Program-made: the position numbers and the translations under genes
Notes under the pieces: generated by a model
What the model was told of the DNA's origin: nothing
What the model saw: only the letters and a program-made list of their open reading frames with translations
Database searches by the model: none
DNA from: Pseudomonas cremoricolorata DSM 17059 = NBRC 16634
GTDB lineage: Bacteria > Pseudomonadota > Gammaproteobacteria > Pseudomonadales > Pseudomonadaceae
Direction of reading: 5' to 3'
NCBI RefSeq assembly: GCF_000425745.1
Contig: NZ_AUEA01000006.1
Location: 1 to 64,000 of the forward strand
DNA: 64,000 nt
Part shown: piece by piece, positions 53,302 through 62,303 of the stretch
How the letters are laid out: every line of letters begins with the position of its first letter
Position numbering within the stretch: position 1 is the stretch's first letter

Positions 53302-53784
53302 TCAGGTACGCTCCAGCGCACTGACCAGGTCGCGGAAGGCTTCGCGGTTGGACTCGTTCAGGCCCATGAGAATGCGGTGCGCTTCGAGCACCTTGGCGCG
53401 CACCACCTCTTCGCTCTGATCCTGCGCGGGCAGGTCATCCAGGCATTCCGGGCAGGGCAACGGGTAGTCGACGATGTTGAACACCTGGTCGAAGCCCATC
53501 GACTGCAACAGCCTTGAGATGTCCGGGTTGGTGGTGACCACGGTGGGCAGCAGCCCCACTCGCTGACGCGAAAGAATCGACAGCTTGGCCAACAGGCCCA
53601 GGGTGGTGCTGTCCATGCTCTCGGTTTCGGTCAGGTCGATGACGATGTTGGAGAAATTCAACGCGCTGAAGATCTTCTCGATCGTGGCATCCAGGGCTGT
53701 ACACAGGGTTAAACGCACTTCACCGACGAACTTCAGAACGAAGGTGCCGTTCTGCTCGGCAAACTGGATTCTTCCAGTACTCAT
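53302..53784 (-). CDS. STAS-domain anti-sigma factor antagonist (RssC-like)
   Basis: The 160-residue protein has a STAS domain (residues 1-105) with ESMDSTTLGLLAKLS; the Ser after Asp is the likely phosphosite. A C-terminal extension contains CPECLDD. Its start overlaps the stop of the RssB-like gene as ATGA, so the two are a functional pair. Such proteins bind anti-sigma factors and are switched by PP2C phosphatases. Confidence 0.85.
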   Translation of the reverse strand: MSTGRIQFAEQNGTFVLKFVGEVRLTLCTALDATIEKIFSALNFSNIVIDLTETESMDSTTLGLLAKLSILSRQRVGLLPTVVTTNPDISRLLQSMGFDQVFNIVDYPLPCPECLDDLPAQDQSEEVVRAKVLEAHRILMGLNESNREAFRDLVSALERT

Positions 53785-54965
53785 TGAAGGTTCCTGCTCA
53801 ACACCAATAGGGCGATATCATCCGGCATCTCCCCAAGCGTAGACAATCCGAATCGTTGGCGCAGACCATCCAGGCTGCCCCCTGCGGCCTTGATCAACTC
53901 AGGCAGGCCGGCTTCCTTGTCTTTCAGCGTGGCGCCGGGCAACAGGTCGAGAATCCCGTCCGACAGCAAGGTCAGGCTGAACTGCGGCGGCAGTTCGACC
54001 ACGTGATCCTGGTAACTGGCCTCATCGAACAGGCCGACCGGCAGGCCGCGGCCCTCCAGGTAACGGGCCTGACCGGGGGTGTACAGCACCGGCAATGGCA
54101 GGTGCCCGCCCACCGCGTAGGTCAGAAGCCCGGTGTCTTCATCGATGACCCCACCGACCATGGTCACGTGCTTGCCCAGCTTGCAGTTGATCAGGCCGCG
54201 GTTGATGTGCCCGAGCACATCGGACGGCTTGAAGTCGCGCAGGCGGCTGTTGCGCTTGAATTCGAACAGCAGGCGGGTGGTCATGAACTTCAGCAGCACG
54301 GTGACGAACGCCGACGACGCACCATGGCCCGAGACATCGGCCAGGTAGAACGCGATGCGGTGTTCGTCGACGCGGAAGTAGTCGACGAAATCCCCCGACA
54401 GGTACAGCGAGGGGATGATCTGATGCTCGAAGGCGATTCCCGCCGCACGCCAGGGGTTTTCCGGGAGCATGTTCATCTGCACCTGGCGCCCGGCGGTCTG
54501 GTCTTCCTGCAACAGGTGCAGGCTGGCCTGCAATTCGCGGTTGGCGGTTTCCAGGTCTTCGCGGTAGCGCTGGTTCTCGTGCTGCAGGCGCGCGCGCTCG
54601 AGCGCACGGTGCACCGAGTGCTCCAGCACGGCGAGGTCTTCCAGGGGTTTGATCAGGTAGTCGGCCGCGCCCAGGCGCAGCGCCTCGACGGCGTCGGTCA
54701 TCACCCCTGCGCCGGAGACCACGATCACCGGCAATTGCGGGACGCGCTCGGTGAGCAGGCCAATCAGCTCGAGCCCGCCCATGTGCGGCATGCGCAGGTC
54801 ACAGATGACCAGGTCGGGGGGCTGCTGTTCGAAGAGCGTCAAGCCCTGCTGGCCGTTACTGGCCTGAAGCACGCGGAAGCCGCTGTCTTCGAGATAGGCT
54901 GCGAGGCTCGCGCGCACTACGTCGTCGTCGTCGATGATCAGCAGCGTTGCACTGGTTTTCTGCAT
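53781..54965 (-). CDS. rssB: response regulator with PP2C phosphatase domain (RssB-like)
   Basis: The 394-residue protein has a receiver domain (LLIIDDDDVV, phospho-Asp in LVICDLRMPHMG) and a PP2C-type phosphatase domain (LSGDFVDYF, ADVSGHGASSAF, LSDGILDLLPG). In Pseudomonas, RssB of this type dephosphorylates the STAS partner rather than acting as the enterobacterial RpoS adaptor. It is the first gene of the pair, transcribed leftward. Confidence 0.88.
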   Translation of the reverse strand: MQKTSATLLIIDDDDVVRASLAAYLEDSGFRVLQASNGQQGLTLFEQQPPDLVICDLRMPHMGGLELIGLLTERVPQLPVIVVSGAGVMTDAVEALRLGAADYLIKPLEDLAVLEHSVHRALERARLQHENQRYREDLETANRELQASLHLLQEDQTAGRQVQMNMLPENPWRAAGIAFEHQIIPSLYLSGDFVDYFRVDEHRIAFYLADVSGHGASSAFVTVLLKFMTTRLLFEFKRNSRLRDFKPSDVLGHINRGLINCKLGKHVTMVGGVIDEDTGLLTYAVGGHLPLPVLYTPGQARYLEGRGLPVGLFDEASYQDHVVELPPQFSLTLLSDGILDLLPGATLKDKEAGLPELIKAAGGSLDGLRQRFGLSTLGEMPDDIALLVLSRNLQ

Positions 54966-55240
54966 GTGGGCGAACGGCGCCAGAAATAGGTTGGCGTAGC
55001 GGCTGGGCTAGGGCTGACAGGCGGCTACTGGAATTCTCTCTGACACTCACCGCTGGGGGCAACGGATGCGAAGATGCATTGCCCAACACCGGGTAGAGGT
55101 GCCCTGTAAGGCGCAGACGGTACTCCCATCCGCCAGGTGTTTCAAGCATGGCGCGGGCGCGACGTTCACGCACTTTACACGCCAAATTGCCGGGAGTTAT
55201 AAGAAAGTCCCCAAGCCCTACCAGATGGAAGGTTGACCCC

Positions 55241-55540
55241 ATGTCAGATACCCCCACCAGCTACAGCGAGAAGCGCGATTTCATTCGCATGCGCGTCGAC
55301 GCTGCCGCCACCCTGCTGCACGCTGGCGAGGTGATTGCCGCCGTGTGCATCGATCTGTCCAGCAGCGGCATGCAGGTTCAGGCGCCGCAGCAGTTTCAGG
55401 TCGGTGATCGTCTGCAGGTGTGCATCGAGTCGGAACACGCGGCGCTCGAAGGGCTGCGCGCCAGTACCGAAGTGGTGTGGATCGCCGACCAGCCGGACGG
55501 CGAACAGAAGCTGGGCCTGCGCATCCTGGCGATGCACTGA
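55241..55540 (+). CDS. PilZ-domain protein
   Basis: The 99-residue protein (MSDTPTSYSEKRDFIRMRVD) has RDFIRMRVD and DLSSSGMQVQAP, the PilZ c-di-GMP binding motifs (RxxxR and D/NxSxxG). It is a single-domain adaptor. It is divergent from rssB and converges with mlaA; this neighbour order is common in Pseudomonas. Confidence 0.9.
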   Translation: MSDTPTSYSEKRDFIRMRVDAAATLLHAGEVIAAVCIDLSSSGMQVQAPQQFQVGDRLQVCIESEHAALEGLRASTEVVWIADQPDGEQKLGLRILAMH

Positions 55541-55558
55541 GGCCCAGCCGGGCTGCGA

Positions 55559-56260
55559 TCAGAAGTCGTCTTCGACCTCGCCATCCTTGACCCGGAATTC
55601 GCGGTTCTGCAGGTAGGCGTTGCGGATGAAGATGTACTTGTCGCCGCTGATCAGCTTTTCTGCCGAGAGCAACTGCGCGCGGGTGTCGACAACATCAAGC
55701 GCGAAGATCGAATTGCGCGTCGGCACGTGGTCGATGTAGCGATACGGCTTTGTGTAGGTGTCCGGGTAGCGGGCAAGGCCATCACGCACGGTGCTCGGGC
55801 CGAGCAGCGGAATGACTACGTACGGACCGCTCGGCACGCCCCAGTAGCCCAGGGTCTGGCCGAAGTCTTCGTCGCTGCGCTGCAAGCCCATGCGCGTGCC
55901 GACGTCGATGAAGCCGCCCAGGCCGAAGGTGGTGTTGACGATCAGCCGCGCAGTGTCGACGCCAGCGGCGTGGTACTTGAGCTGCAACACGTTGTTGGCG
56001 AGGTTGGTGACATCGCCCAGGTTGCTGAAGAAGTTGTGCACGCCATCTTCGACGAACTGCGGCGTGACCGCCTGATAGCCCTTGGCCAGAGGCTTGAGCG
56101 CATAGGTGTCGAGCACGTCGTTGAACCTGAAGATCGGCCGGTTGACGGCCTCCCAGGGGTCTTCCTCGGTGGCAGCCTGCACGGCGACCAGCGGGGCCAG
56201 CGCCAGGCTGGCGCAGATACAGGCCTGGGTGACGCGATCGATCACTCCGGTCCTACGCAT
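55559..56260 (-). CDS. mlaA: MlaA/VacJ phospholipid-trafficking outer-membrane protein
   Basis: The 233-residue protein has a signal peptide (ASLALAPLVAVQAATEED) and the MlaA core (DPWEAVNRPIFRFND, then FFSNLGDVTNLANNVLQLK). It removes misplaced phospholipids from the outer leaflet with the Mla system. No lipobox is seen, as in other Pseudomonas members. The ATG at 56260 gives the best signal peptide; the upstream in-frame part is not protein-like. Confidence 0.9.
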   Translation of the reverse strand: MRRTGVIDRVTQACICASLALAPLVAVQAATEEDPWEAVNRPIFRFNDVLDTYALKPLAKGYQAVTPQFVEDGVHNFFSNLGDVTNLANNVLQLKYHAAGVDTARLIVNTTFGLGGFIDVGTRMGLQRSDEDFGQTLGYWGVPSGPYVVIPLLGPSTVRDGLARYPDTYTKPYRYIDHVPTRNSIFALDVVDTRAQLLSAEKLISGDKYIFIRNAYLQNREFRVKDGEVEDDF

Positions 56261-56449
56261 AGATGCTTCTCCATAAGGGTTCACGACCACAGGTCGCGGG
56301 CGGTTGCCTGACAAGCGGCCAGTATAAGGACTCCGTGGTTTAAGAACAGCCTCGGCGGTCGACTGGGAAATATTGTCAGCAAACATTACCGCTGTCATGC
56401 AACGGTAACCTGCCGCCCATAGCGTGGGGGTTCTTTTCCGGACGCTGCC

Positions 56450-57028
56450 ATGCCAATCGCCACGCCCGCCCCCTCCCCCATCAACGCCGTGCTGTTCGGC
56501 CTGCGCGGCTGCCTGGTGCTGGCGAGCCCAGATTCAGCCGCGCCGGCCCCTGGCGCCCTGGGTTGCCTGCGCCAATTGCGCCAGCAGGCGGTGCCCTGCC
56601 TGTGGCTGGATGATCGCGGTGAAACGGCTGAGCGCCAGGCGTTGCTCGATAGCCTGCCGGCATGGCTGCCCGGACACGTCGCCCAAGGCCGCCCGTACCC
56701 CGCGCCAGACGCCTGCTGGCAAGCCCTGATCAGCCTGGGCAGTACGCACCTGACCGGCAGCGTGCTGGTCAGTGGCGATCCGGCGTTGCTTCAAGCCGCA
56801 CTCAACGCGGGGTTGTGGACGGTCGGCCTTGCCGCCTGCAGCCCGTGCTGCGCCAGCAGCGCGCGACGCTGGCAGGGCATGAGCGGCGCCGAGCAGGCCC
56901 AGGCCCGCGGCCAGGCGACCCTGGCCCTGTTCAGCCTCGGCGTGCACTCGGTGATCGACCATCTGGAGGCGCTGCACGGTTGCCTGCAAGACATCCGCCA
57001 GCGCATGGCCAAGGGCGAAAAGCCCTGA
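56450..57028 (+). CDS. HAD-like (phosphonatase-related) hydrolase
   Basis: The 192-residue protein begins MPIATPAPSPINAVLFGLRG. VLFGLRGCLVLAS is in the place of the HAD DxDxT motif, but the catalytic Asp residues are replaced (FGLRG), so it may be inactive. Other HAD features (SVLVSGDPALLQAALNAGL) remain. It resembles Pseudomonas proteins annotated as phosphonoacetaldehyde hydrolase related. Confidence 0.6.
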   Translation: MPIATPAPSPINAVLFGLRGCLVLASPDSAAPAPGALGCLRQLRQQAVPCLWLDDRGETAERQALLDSLPAWLPGHVAQGRPYPAPDACWQALISLGSTHLTGSVLVSGDPALLQAALNAGLWTVGLAACSPCCASSARRWQGMSGAEQAQARGQATLALFSLGVHSVIDHLEALHGCLQDIRQRMAKGEKP

Positions 57029-57148
57029 TCGCAGGTTGATGCCGATCAGGCAAAGCCCTCGCCAGTGGATTACCCTTGCAGCAGGCTAGAAACCTTTCGC
57101 CGGCTGCGAAGGTCCATGCCTTGTTAAGTCATTGATGGAGAACCCCCT

Positions 57149-57412
57149 ATGCCCGCCCGCGAACTGCAAGACCGTCTGAACAGCCTGCGCGAGCAACTGG
57201 ATCGCAACGTGCCGCTGACCGACGAAGAAGTCGCCACGCTGCACGAGGAAGCCCGGCAGATCGAAGCCCAGCTGAAACTCGAAGAAGCCACCCCGGACAA
57301 CAACATGGCCGACGGCGTGAACCTGGCAGTGGAGCGCTTCGAGGCCGACCACCCCGACCTCACCGCTACCCTGCGCAGCATCGCCAACTCGCTGCACAGC
57401 ATGGGTATCTGA
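57149..57412 (+). CDS. DUF4404 family protein
   Basis: The 87-residue helical protein (MPARELQDRLNSLREQLDRN) matches DUF4404, found in many Pseudomonas. Its length and C-terminal LRSIANSLHSMGI are standard. The function is unknown. GGAGAA lies upstream of the ATG. Confidence 0.85.
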   Translation: MPARELQDRLNSLREQLDRNVPLTDEEVATLHEEARQIEAQLKLEEATPDNNMADGVNLAVERFEADHPDLTATLRSIANSLHSMGI

Positions 57413-57451
57413 GACGCCGCCCTGGGGCGCAATCGCGCCCCACCGGCGGAG

Positions 57452-58282
57452 TTACTGACGGGCCAGGCGCAGGTTGCGCGGGCTGATCAGCGCGCTGCTG
57501 CGGTAGGGGTTGATATCCAGCCCGCCGCGGCGCACATAGCGCGCGTACACCGTCAGGCGCTCAGGCTTGAGCAGCGTCAGCAGGTCGAGGTAGATGCGCT
57601 CGACGCACTGCTCATGGAAATCGGCGTGCTGGCGGAAGCTCACCAGGTAGGCCAGGAGGCTGGCGTGATCCAGCGCCGCGCCGTGATAGTCGACCACCAC
57701 ACTGCCCCAGTCCGGCTGACCGGTGACGGGACAGTTGGATTTGAGCAAGTGGCTGTGCACGGTTTCTTCGACCACCCGTTCAGGGTTGCAGCGCAGCAGC
57801 TCAGGCTGCGGCTGGTCGTAGCTGCTGATGGTCACATCGAGTGCATCGATGCACTGCCCAGGCAACGCCGCCAGGCCTTCGGCCTCGACTTCGGCCAAGG
57901 TCCGCACACGCACCCCGACCGGCTTGCCGGCAACCGCAGACAGATCGCGCACCAGGCACTCGCGCAGCTCGGCGATCGAGGCGAAGGGGGTTTGGTTCAG
58001 CGAGTTGAGGTAGAGCTTGAACGACTTCGACTCGATGATGTTCGGCGAGTCGGCCGGGATGGCGAACTCACCCATGGCCACCACTGGCTTGCCCGAAGGC
58101 AGCAGCCAGGACAGCTCGAAGCAGTTCCAAAAATCCACCCCTTGCCACGGCAGATTGCCGGCGGCAACGCCCAGCTCTGCCCATTTCGCCTGACGCGGGA
58201 TGGCGAACAGCAGCGAGGGCGTGTAGGTGGCGACGTATTCGCTGGACTTGCCCAGCGGGGAATGTTCGGCGGCGGGATGCAT
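57452..58282 (-). CDS. queF: NADPH-dependent preQ0 reductase QueF
   Basis: The 276-residue protein is the long QueF type. The catalytic Cys is in [13 protein letters not shown] and the following Asp in [10 protein letters not shown]. It reduces preQ0 to preQ1 for queuosine in tRNA. The N-terminal half starts [20 protein letters not shown], as in E. coli QueF. Confidence 0.95.
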   Translation of the reverse strand: MHPAAEHSPLGKSSEYVATYTPSLLFAIPRQAKWAELGVAAGNLPWQGVDFWNCFELSWLLPSGKPVVAMGEFAIPADSPNIIESKSFKLYLNSLNQTPFASIAELRECLVRDLSAVAGKPVGVRVRTLAEVEAEGLAALPGQCIDALDVTISSYDQPQPELLRCNPERVVEETVHSHLLKSNCPVTGQPDWGSVVVDYHGAALDHASLLAYLVSFRQHADFHEQCVERIYLDLLTLLKPERLTVYARYVRRGGLDINPYRSSALISPRNLRLARQ

Positions 58283-58344
58283 GGCGTCTGTCCTGCTAAA
58301 TCAAAATGCCGTCCAGTCTACCGGTTTCGCCCGCCGCCTGCAGG

Positions 58345-58845
58345 TCACTCGATGTTCAGCGGGCCGACCATCCCGGCCTGATAGTGCCCCGGCACGTTGC
58401 AAGCGAACTCGATCGCCTCGGCGCCGCGGAAGGTCCAGGTCAGTTCGCCGCGCTGGCCCGGCTGCACCAGCACGGTGTTGCCTTCGCCGTGGGCATGCAC
58501 TTCATCACCACCATGCCCACCATGCCCGCCATGGCCGCCGGCCTCGGCGGTGGCATTGAAGATCTTGCCCTGCATGGCGAGCATTTCCTTCTGGTGATCG
58601 ACGTGCATGGCCTTGGTGCCCAGGTTGAACTCATGGGGCAACTGGCCTTCATTGATCAGCACGAAACGCACCGTCTCCCCCGCCTTCACCTGCAGGCTGG
58701 AGGGTTCGAAGGCGATGTCCTTGAGCAGTACCTCGACCGTGCGCGTGGCTTCGGCGGCGGGCGCCGGTTCGCCGAAGGCGAAACTCTCGGCCAAGGCCGG
58801 CAGGCTGAGCGCAGACACGGCCGCGGCAAGCAACAACGATTTCAT
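58345..58845 (-). CDS. periplasmic plastocyanin/azurin-like copper protein
   Basis: The 166-residue protein has a signal peptide (MKSLLLAAAVSALSLPALA) and a cupredoxin fold with ligands His in PHEFNL, then Cys, His and Met in ACNVPGHYQAGM. A His/Gly-rich loop (HGGHGGHGG) may bind extra copper. It is divergent from copRS, so it is probably copper-induced. Confidence 0.88.
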   Translation of the reverse strand: MKSLLLAAAVSALSLPALAESFAFGEPAPAAEATRTVEVLLKDIAFEPSSLQVKAGETVRFVLINEGQLPHEFNLGTKAMHVDHQKEMLAMQGKIFNATAEAGGHGGHGGHGGDEVHAHGEGNTVLVQPGQRGELTWTFRGAEAIEFACNVPGHYQAGMVGPLNIE

Positions 58846-58991
58846 GACGACTCCCACTCACTGACAGAATGCCGCGCAGTCTAGCGTGCAAGCGCTGGCG
58901 CCTGGCTGACCGGCAGATTACAAAACTGTCAGCTTGGCCGCTGCCGGCCGCGCTGGCGTATCCTTGCGCTCTCGTTCCTCAAGGCCGCGCC

Positions 58992-59672
58992 ATGAAACTG
59001 CTGATCGTCGAAGACCAGGCCAAGACCGGCCAGTACCTGTGCCAGGGGCTGCGTGAGGCCGGTTTCGCCACCGAGCTTGCCAGCGACGGCGACAGCGGCC
59101 AGCACCTGGCCCTGACCGGCGACTACGACCTGCTGCTGCTCGATGTGATGCTGCCCGGCCGCGATGGCTGGCAGATTCTGCAGAGCGTGCGCCAGGCCGG
59201 GCTGGACACGCCGGTGCTGTTTCTCACCGCCCGCGACGCCGTGCAGGACCGCGTGCATGGCCTCGAGCTGGGCGCCGACGATTATCTGGTCAAGCCCTTC
59301 GCGTTCTCGGAACTGCTGGCGCGGGTGCGCAGCCTGCTGCGCCGCGGTGCCAGCCCGAGCCAGGACACCTGCCTGAGCCTGGCCGACCTCAAGCTCGACC
59401 TGATCCGTCGCCGGGTCGAGCGCGCCGGCCAGCGCCTGGACCTCACCGCCAAGGAATTCGCCCTGCTCGAACTGCTGCTGCGCCGCCAGGGCGAGGTACT
59501 GCCCAAGTCGCTGATCGCCTCGCAGGTGTGGGACATGAATTTCGACAGCGACACCAACGTCATCGAAGTCGCCATCCGCCGCTTGCGCCTGAAGGTCGAT
59601 GACGCCCATCCACACAAGCTGATCCATACCGTGCGCGGCATGGGTTACGTGCTCGAAGTGCGCCACGACTGA
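58992..59672 (+). CDS. copR: copper response regulator CopR-like
   Basis: The 226-residue OmpR-type regulator has the phospho-Asp in [13 protein letters not shown], the Lys in LVKPFAFSE, and a C-terminal winged helix ([17 protein letters not shown]). It pairs with the kinase whose ATG overlaps its stop (TGATG). Similar pairs (CopRS/CusRS) induce copper-resistance genes. Confidence 0.9.
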   Translation: MKLLIVEDQAKTGQYLCQGLREAGFATELASDGDSGQHLALTGDYDLLLLDVMLPGRDGWQILQSVRQAGLDTPVLFLTARDAVQDRVHGLELGADDYLVKPFAFSELLARVRSLLRRGASPSQDTCLSLADLKLDLIRRRVERAGQRLDLTAKEFALLELLLRRQGEVLPKSLIASQVWDMNFDSDTNVIEVAIRRLRLKVDDAHPHKLIHTVRGMGYVLEVRHD

Positions 59673-61024
59673 TGCGCCTGTCACTGGGAACCCGCCTTGC
59701 GCTGTTGTTCGCTGCCTGTACCGCAGCGGTGTCGCTGGGCGCCGGGCTGCTGTTCAGCCAGGCCAGCGCGCGGCACTTCATCGAACTCGACCAGCAACTG
59801 CTCAGCGCCCGCCTGACGCAAATGCGTAGCCAGCTTGGGCCGTTGTCCAGCGCCGACCAGCTGACCGCCCACCTGCCCCAGCTGCGCAGCCAGCTCAGCC
59901 ACCAGTCGGACCTGGCCCTGCGCATCAGCGGCGGCGACGGGCAAACCTGGTTCGCCAGCCGCAGCGGGCTGCCGAGCGAGCCAGCGGCTACCGGGCTTGC
60001 CACCTTGCATGCCAACGGCACCGACTTTCGCAGCCTGGGCATTGCCCTGCGCAGCGATGGCCCGGGCGCTGCGCGGATGACGTTGTTCCTCGACATCACC
60101 CACCACCAGCACTTTCTGCAACGCATGCAGCAGTTGATCTGGTCGACGGTCGGCCTGTCGGCCCTGGCCACGGCACTGCTCGGGGCCTGGGCGGTGCGCC
60201 GCGGGCTACGGCCATTGCGGCAGATGGGCAAGGTCGCCGCCAGCGTGTCGGCGCGCTCACTGACTACGCGCCTGCCAGTCGGCCAACTGCCCGATGAACT
60301 GGCCGAGCTGGCCGCTGCGGTCAACGCCATGCTGCAACGCCTGGACGATGCCTTTCAGCGGCTGTCGGCATTCTCCGCCGACATCGCCCATGAACTGCGC
60401 ACGCCGCTGTCCAACCTGTTGACCCACACCCAGGTAACCCTGACCCGCCCGCGCAGCCTCGAGCAGTACCGCGAGGCGCTGCATGGCAACCTCGAAGAGC
60501 TGCAGCGCATGGCGCAGATGGTCAACGACATGCTGTTTCTGGCCAAGGCCGATCACGGCCTGCTGGTACCGGGCCAGCAGCCTCTACAGCTCGAAGATGA
60601 AGTCGACGCGTTGCTGGAGTACTACGCGGCGCTGGCCGAAGAGGCTGACATACGCTTGCAGCGCGACGGCACGGCGGCGCTGAACGGTGATCGGCACATG
60701 CTGCGTCGGGCACTGTCGAACCTGCTCGACAATGCCTTGCGCTTCACCCCCGCAGGCGGCGAGATTCGCGTCACCTTGCAGCCCGGCGCGCGCCTGTGCG
60801 TGGCCAACACCGGCCCTGCCATCGACCCGGACGCTCTGCCGCGGCTGTTCGACCGCTTCTACCGCGCCGACCCCGCCCGCCGCGACGGTGGCCGCGAACA
60901 CGCCGGACTGGGCCTGGCCATCACCCGCTCGATCGTCCAGGCCCACGGCGGGCAGATCGGCATCGACAGCCAGGCGGGCTGGACCCGGGTGACCCTTGAC
61001 CTGCCGGCGGTGCAGGACGGCTAA
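59672..61024 (+). CDS. copS: copper-sensing histidine kinase CopS-like
   Basis: The 450-residue protein has two membrane segments (about residues 10-30 and 155-175) around a periplasmic domain, a HAMP region, the phospho-His in DIAHELRTPLSNL, and the ATP-binding NLLDNALRF and GLGLAITRS. It is the sensor partner of CopR. The periplasmic part probably binds copper. Confidence 0.9.
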   Translation: MRLSLGTRLALLFAACTAAVSLGAGLLFSQASARHFIELDQQLLSARLTQMRSQLGPLSSADQLTAHLPQLRSQLSHQSDLALRISGGDGQTWFASRSGLPSEPAATGLATLHANGTDFRSLGIALRSDGPGAARMTLFLDITHHQHFLQRMQQLIWSTVGLSALATALLGAWAVRRGLRPLRQMGKVAASVSARSLTTRLPVGQLPDELAELAAAVNAMLQRLDDAFQRLSAFSADIAHELRTPLSNLLTHTQVTLTRPRSLEQYREALHGNLEELQRMAQMVNDMLFLAKADHGLLVPGQQPLQLEDEVDALLEYYAALAEEADIRLQRDGTAALNGDRHMLRRALSNLLDNALRFTPAGGEIRVTLQPGARLCVANTGPAIDPDALPRLFDRFYRADPARRDGGREHAGLGLAITRSIVQAHGGQIGIDSQAGWTRVTLDLPAVQDG

Positions 61025-61060
61025 GGCAAACGCTGTCGCAGGGGCAACTGCGCAAGCTCC

Positions 61061-62251
61061 TCAGAACGCGTCCCCCGGCACCCGCACCCAACCTTCCATC
61101 AACACCCGCGCACTGCGACTCATCAGCACTTGGGTGACCTGCCACTGGCCGTCCACCTGACGCGCCTCGGCGCCAACGCGCAAGGTGCCGGAGGGGTGGC
61201 CGAAGCGCACCGACTGGCGCGTGCCGCCGCCGGCGGCGAGGTTGACCAGGGTGCCGGGGATCGCCGCAGCGGTGCCGATGGCCACGGCTGCGGTGCCCAT
61301 CATCGCGTGGTGCAACTTGCCCATGGACATCGCCCGCACCAGCAGGTCGACCTGATCGGCGGCGACCGGCTTGCCACTGGAGGCGGTGTAGTCCATGGGC
61401 GGCGCGACGAAGGCCACTTTCGGCGTGTGCTGCCGGGCCGCGGCGTCCTCCAGGCGGGCGATCAGGCCCATGCGCAGGGCGCCGTGGGCACGCAGGGTCT
61501 CGAGGCGCGCCAGCGCAGCGGGGTCGGCGTTGATCGCCTCCTGCAACTCACAGCCGCGGTAACCCAGATCAGCGGCGTTGACGAAGATGGTCGGAATGCC
61601 GGCGTTGATCAGCGTTGCCTTGAGCGTGCCGATGCCCGGCACCGTCAGCTCATCGACCAGTTTGCCGGTGGGGAATAGCGCCCCGCCCTCGCCGTCTTCG
61701 TCGGCGGCCGGATCGACGAAGGCCAGTTGCACCTCGGCTGCGGGAAAGGTCACGCCATCGAGTTCGAAGTCACCGGTTTCCTGCACCTGGCCTGCGCTGA
61801 TCGGCACCTGGGCGGTGATGCTCTTGCCGATGTTGGCCTGCCAGATACGCACCGTCGCCACGCCGTCCTGGGGAATGCGCGCCGGGTCGATCAACCCGCT
61901 GCTGATGGCAAACGCCCCGACGGCGGCGGTGAGGTTGCCGCAATTGCCGCTCCAGTCGACGAAGGGCTGATCGATCGAGACCTGGCCGAACAGGTAGTCG
62001 ACGTCGTGTTCGGCGCGCTGGCTGGCAGCGACGATCACCGCCTTGCTGGTGCTGGAAGTGGCGCCGCCCATGCCGTCGATCTGCTTGCCGTAGGGGTCGG
62101 GGCTGCCGATCACCCGAAGCAGCAGGGCGTCACGGGCAGGCCCGGGCACCTGGGCGGGCTCGGGCAGTTGGTCGAGGCGAAAGAACACGCCCTTGCTGGT
62201 GCCGCCACGCATGTAGGTGGCGGCAATCCGGATCTGCGCTGGGTAGGTCAT
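61061..62251 (-). CDS. prpF: 2-methylaconitate isomerase PrpF
   Basis: The 396-residue protein (MTYPAQIRIAATYMRGGTSK) has MRGGTSKGVFF and the catalytic Cys in WSGNCGNLTAAVG, as in PrpF. With AcnD it converts 2-methylcitrate to 2-methylisocitrate in propionate catabolism. The ATG at 62251 gives the standard length. It is downstream of acnD on the same strand. Confidence 0.93.
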   Translation of the reverse strand: MTYPAQIRIAATYMRGGTSKGVFFRLDQLPEPAQVPGPARDALLLRVIGSPDPYGKQIDGMGGATSSTSKAVIVAASQRAEHDVDYLFGQVSIDQPFVDWSGNCGNLTAAVGAFAISSGLIDPARIPQDGVATVRIWQANIGKSITAQVPISAGQVQETGDFELDGVTFPAAEVQLAFVDPAADEDGEGGALFPTGKLVDELTVPGIGTLKATLINAGIPTIFVNAADLGYRGCELQEAINADPAALARLETLRAHGALRMGLIARLEDAAARQHTPKVAFVAPPMDYTASSGKPVAADQVDLLVRAMSMGKLHHAMMGTAAVAIGTAAAIPGTLVNLAAGGGTRQSVRFGHPSGTLRVGAEARQVDGQWQVTQVLMSRSARVLMEGWVRVPGDAF

Positions 62252-62303
62252 GCGGGCATCCTGTTGGCCGGCCAGCGCGGAGGGCTGGCGCGGCTCGGTT
62301 GAG

